Part shown: one piece after another, positions 15,401 to 16,074 of the stretch | How positions within the stretch are numbered: the first letter of the stretch is position 1 | How the letters are laid out: each line of letters begins with the position of its first letter | Assembly (NCBI GenBank): GCA_012514775.1 | Contig: JAAYZQ010000335.1 | Location: forward strand, 1-16,074 | Direction of reading: 5' to 3' | Origin: Anaerolineaceae bacterium | Lineage (GTDB): Bacteria > Chloroflexota > Anaerolineae > JAAYZQ01 | Length of the DNA: 16,074 nucleotides | Notes under the pieces: generated by a model | Database searches by the model: none | Seen by the model: the letters and a program-made list of their open reading frames with translations, nothing else | What the model was told of the DNA's origin: nothing | Translations under genes and position numbers: made by a program

Positions 15401-15759
15401 TGTACCAGGGCCGGCCCTTTGCCGACAAGCCACGGCTCTTCCTGGACGAGGCCGCCTTTGGCCTCGAGGAGGACAATGCCTTTTACCTGGAGGGCAACGC
15501 CATGCGGCGGCGCGAGGGCGGCCGGGAATGGAAGCTGACCCGGGAGGAGGGAGATCGCTACCTCCTGGAGACGGACGAGATCGCGCTCCGCTTCGTGCCC
15601 ATGTGGCAGGGCATGGGCTGGACCATCGAGGACGTGCGCCTGGTGCACGAGTTCGGGGGCAGGCTGTCGGTGGCCAGGGCCGCGGAAATGGCCGTCATCC
15701 TGAAGGCCGTCGAGGGCTGGGCGTTTCTCCGCGGGGCCGGCCGGGGGCCGGCGGTCTGA
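12415..15759 (+). CDS. ygfK: YgfK-like putative selenate reductase subunit, iron-sulfur flavoprotein
   Basis: A 1114-residue multidomain redox protein like E. coli YgfK (about 1030). Residues 1 to about 430 form a dihydroorotate-dehydrogenase-like part (GPAAGPHTQLAHN near 57). A GltD-type cysteine region follows (C448, C453, C457, C460, C496, C500, C504), then an FAD/NAD(P) domain. In that domain the first Rossmann loop is GSGPAG (559-564), the second is GGGNTA (687-692), and YAGGDVTRGPA is also present. The C-terminal ferredoxin-like region has C921, C924, C928, C931, C935 and C985, C988, C991, C995. It should pass electrons from NAD(P)H through FAD to iron-sulfur clusters and a partner, probably a molybdenum hydroxylase or another reductase not in this window. 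It is named for selenate, but is now linked to anaerobic purine/urate metabolism. It has its own promoter. No in-frame UGA selenocysteine is seen. Confidence 0.92.
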   Translation: MSEAMRVQSIDRLVAWMLGELEATGSIFGIHRALFYVPRPGAPYAGRLFGEALGTPIGPAAGPHTQLAHNIVSAWLCGGRFIELKTVQIMDELDIPRPCIDLADEGYNVEWSQELKLEASAGEYVKAWVLVHLLPRILGYEATAPQTIFNMSVGYNLEGIRQPAMQRFMDRLQDASAEIAALLETLQSRFPGLPVAGLSVPARITNSVTLSTMHGCPPDEIEAIARYLLVERGLHTFVKLNPTLLGKEAVLDILHEHLGFREIDIPDRVFAHDLQYGRAVDMIHSLQQVAEERGLTFGVKLSNTLAMANHRGVLPGDEMYMSGRALYPVTMNLFHKLAQEFGGELPVSYSAGADAWNVATILACGARPVTAASDLLKPGGYARLGQWLAEIEAAMAARGAASLEDLATGSLEELATAADRALQETRYKKVYHPPELPKVETALPAFDCIAAPCVAQCAVCQAVPEYARLIARGDDDGALRVILRDNPLPGITGYVCTHLCQTRCTRINYDQPVLIRELKRFAFEHGKVADAELPGDQAGSPPDTSSPSGMPAPRVAVVGSGPAGLAAGYYLALSGVQVTIFERRAVPGGMPAIAPRFRLPEAVVQADVQRITALGVELKLSHPLTQPPEALLEQGYAAVYLGPGFQQDAGLEIEGIDGRGVLTALRLLEDVARGETPDLGEKVLVIGGGNTAMDAARTARRLTGQPATVVYRRSRAEMPAEPQELQDLLDEGNLLLELAAPRRVVLDEGRVVGLECVRNELGEAGADGRRRPVPVPGSEFRLPADTVILAVGQQPDLGFLEGSALAMDGRGGILTESGTRRTSVGGIYAGGDVTRGPAIIVQACADGRRAAEAICQELGVAFCAPFPQAAPAEEIVEIKRARTRREAPREPGLLPVGQRAGFDLVQQTLSEEAARAEARRCLQCDTVCDKCVEVCPNRANLSYLVDPVHWRLPLFACQEGQAKVVGLEPFALEQGRQILHVDDFCNECGNCTTFCVYQGRPFADKPRLFLDEAAFGLEEDNAFYLEGNAMRRREGGREWKLTREEGDRYLLETDEIALRFVPMWQGMGWTIEDVRLVHEFGGRLSVARAAEMAVILKAVEGWAFLRGAGRGPAV

Positions 15760-15771
15760 AGGCGGCCGGCG

Positions 15772-16074
15772 ATGGCGCGTCCGGTGGACTCCCGGCGGGT
15801 CGGCCTGGTGAGCGACACGCACGGGCTCCTCAGACCCGATCTGGTGCAGGCATTGGACGGTTGCGCGCTCATCGTCCACGCCGGCGACGTGGGCAGCGCC
15901 GAGGTGCTGCATGGGCTGCGGGATGTCGCGCCCGTCGTTGCCGTGCGGGGAAACGTGGATCGTGGCCCGTGGGTCCGGCAGTTGCGCCGCACCGAGGTGG
16001 TGGAGGTCGGAGGGGCCCTGCTGTACGTGATCCACGACCTGGCCGACATGGACCTGGACCCCGTCGCGGCCGGG
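15772..16074 (+). CDS. YfcE-type metallophosphoesterase (partial, C-terminus beyond window)
   Basis: The first 101 residues of a calcineurin-like phosphodiesterase of the YfcE/MJ0936 group, normally about 160-180 residues. Metal ligands are visible in LVSDTHG (D15, H17), VHAGDVG (D39) and RGNVD (N61). The next motif, usually xHG, reads VIHDLADMD at 86-94, with Asp in place of Gly. This is a variant I believe occurs in a branch of the family, so activity is probably kept. The frame is open at the right edge. It starts 12 nt after ygfK with only a weak GAAGG ribosome site overlapping the ygfK stop. It is probably cotranscribed, without an obvious functional tie. Confidence 0.85.
   Translation, partial: MARPVDSRRVGLVSDTHGLLRPDLVQALDGCALIVHAGDVGSAEVLHGLRDVAPVVAVRGNVDRGPWVRQLRRTEVVEVGGALLYVIHDLADMDLDPVAAG

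Noticed and set aside
12415..15759. Selenocysteine use suggested by the selenium-linked names of YgeY and YgfK
   Set aside because: Neither gene shows an in-frame UGA before its end, and no SECIS-like feature or sel gene is seen.
14266..16035. 589-codon open frame on the minus strand opposite ygfK and the phosphoesterase
   Set aside because: Crosses two real genes in antisense; composition is a mirror of their codon bias.

Overview
This is a GC-rich window with Shine-Dalgarno-led genes, short intergenic gaps and two divergent blocks of bacterial genes. Base composition, gene style and accessory content would fit an environmental Chloroflexota (Anaerolineae-like) bacterium. That assignment is inference only, because no rRNA or other phylogenetic marker beyond LepA and TrpS is present.

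Left block (minus strand, read right to left from about 5900 to 1). It holds a short-chain dehydrogenase/reductase, tryptophanyl-tRNA synthetase (trpS), the ribosomal GTPase LepA/EF4 (lepA) and two major facilitator transporters, the last cut by the window edge. trpS, lepA and the first transporter are packed 2-3 nt apart. Clear sigma70-type promoters precede the SDR gene and trpS. The block looks like housekeeping genes with drug/solute exporters attached.

Centre (5817-6107). A divergent intergenic region carries back-to-back promoters whose -35 boxes lie about 20 bp apart. One fires left into the SDR gene and one right into the metabolic cluster. A leader of about 150 nt with a possible 45-codon upstream ORF follows the rightward promoter.

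Right block (plus strand, 6108 to the right edge). The order is threonine-synthase-like PLP enzyme, a second larger fold-type II PLP enzyme, YgeY-family M20 hydrolase, YgeW-family knotted carbamoyltransferase, carbamate kinase, and a 1114-residue YgfK-like iron-sulfur flavoprotein. A partial YfcE-type phosphodiesterase follows. ygeY-ygeW-carbamate kinase-ygfK is the core of the E. coli yge/ygf locus and of the clusters linked to anaerobic urate/purine degradation in gut bacteria. The proposed logic is as follows: YgfK supplies or accepts electrons; YgeY opens an amide or ureido intermediate; YgeW phosphorolyses a carbamoylated amine to carbamoyl phosphate; carbamate kinase turns that into ATP. 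The PLP enzymes would then take apart the remaining amino acid. In E. coli that last step is assigned to YgeX (2,3-diaminopropionate ammonia-lyase). Here no YgeX is seen, and two other fold-type II PLP enzymes occupy the position, which is the most interesting feature of the window.

Two structured non-coding elements interrupt the right block: a 55-bp cloverleaf-like palindromic element between ygeY and ygeW, and a 56-bp near-perfect hairpin after the carbamate kinase gene. A strong promoter just downstream of that hairpin probably makes ygfK a separate transcription unit. No rRNA, tRNA, CRISPR array, insertion sequence or phage gene was seen.
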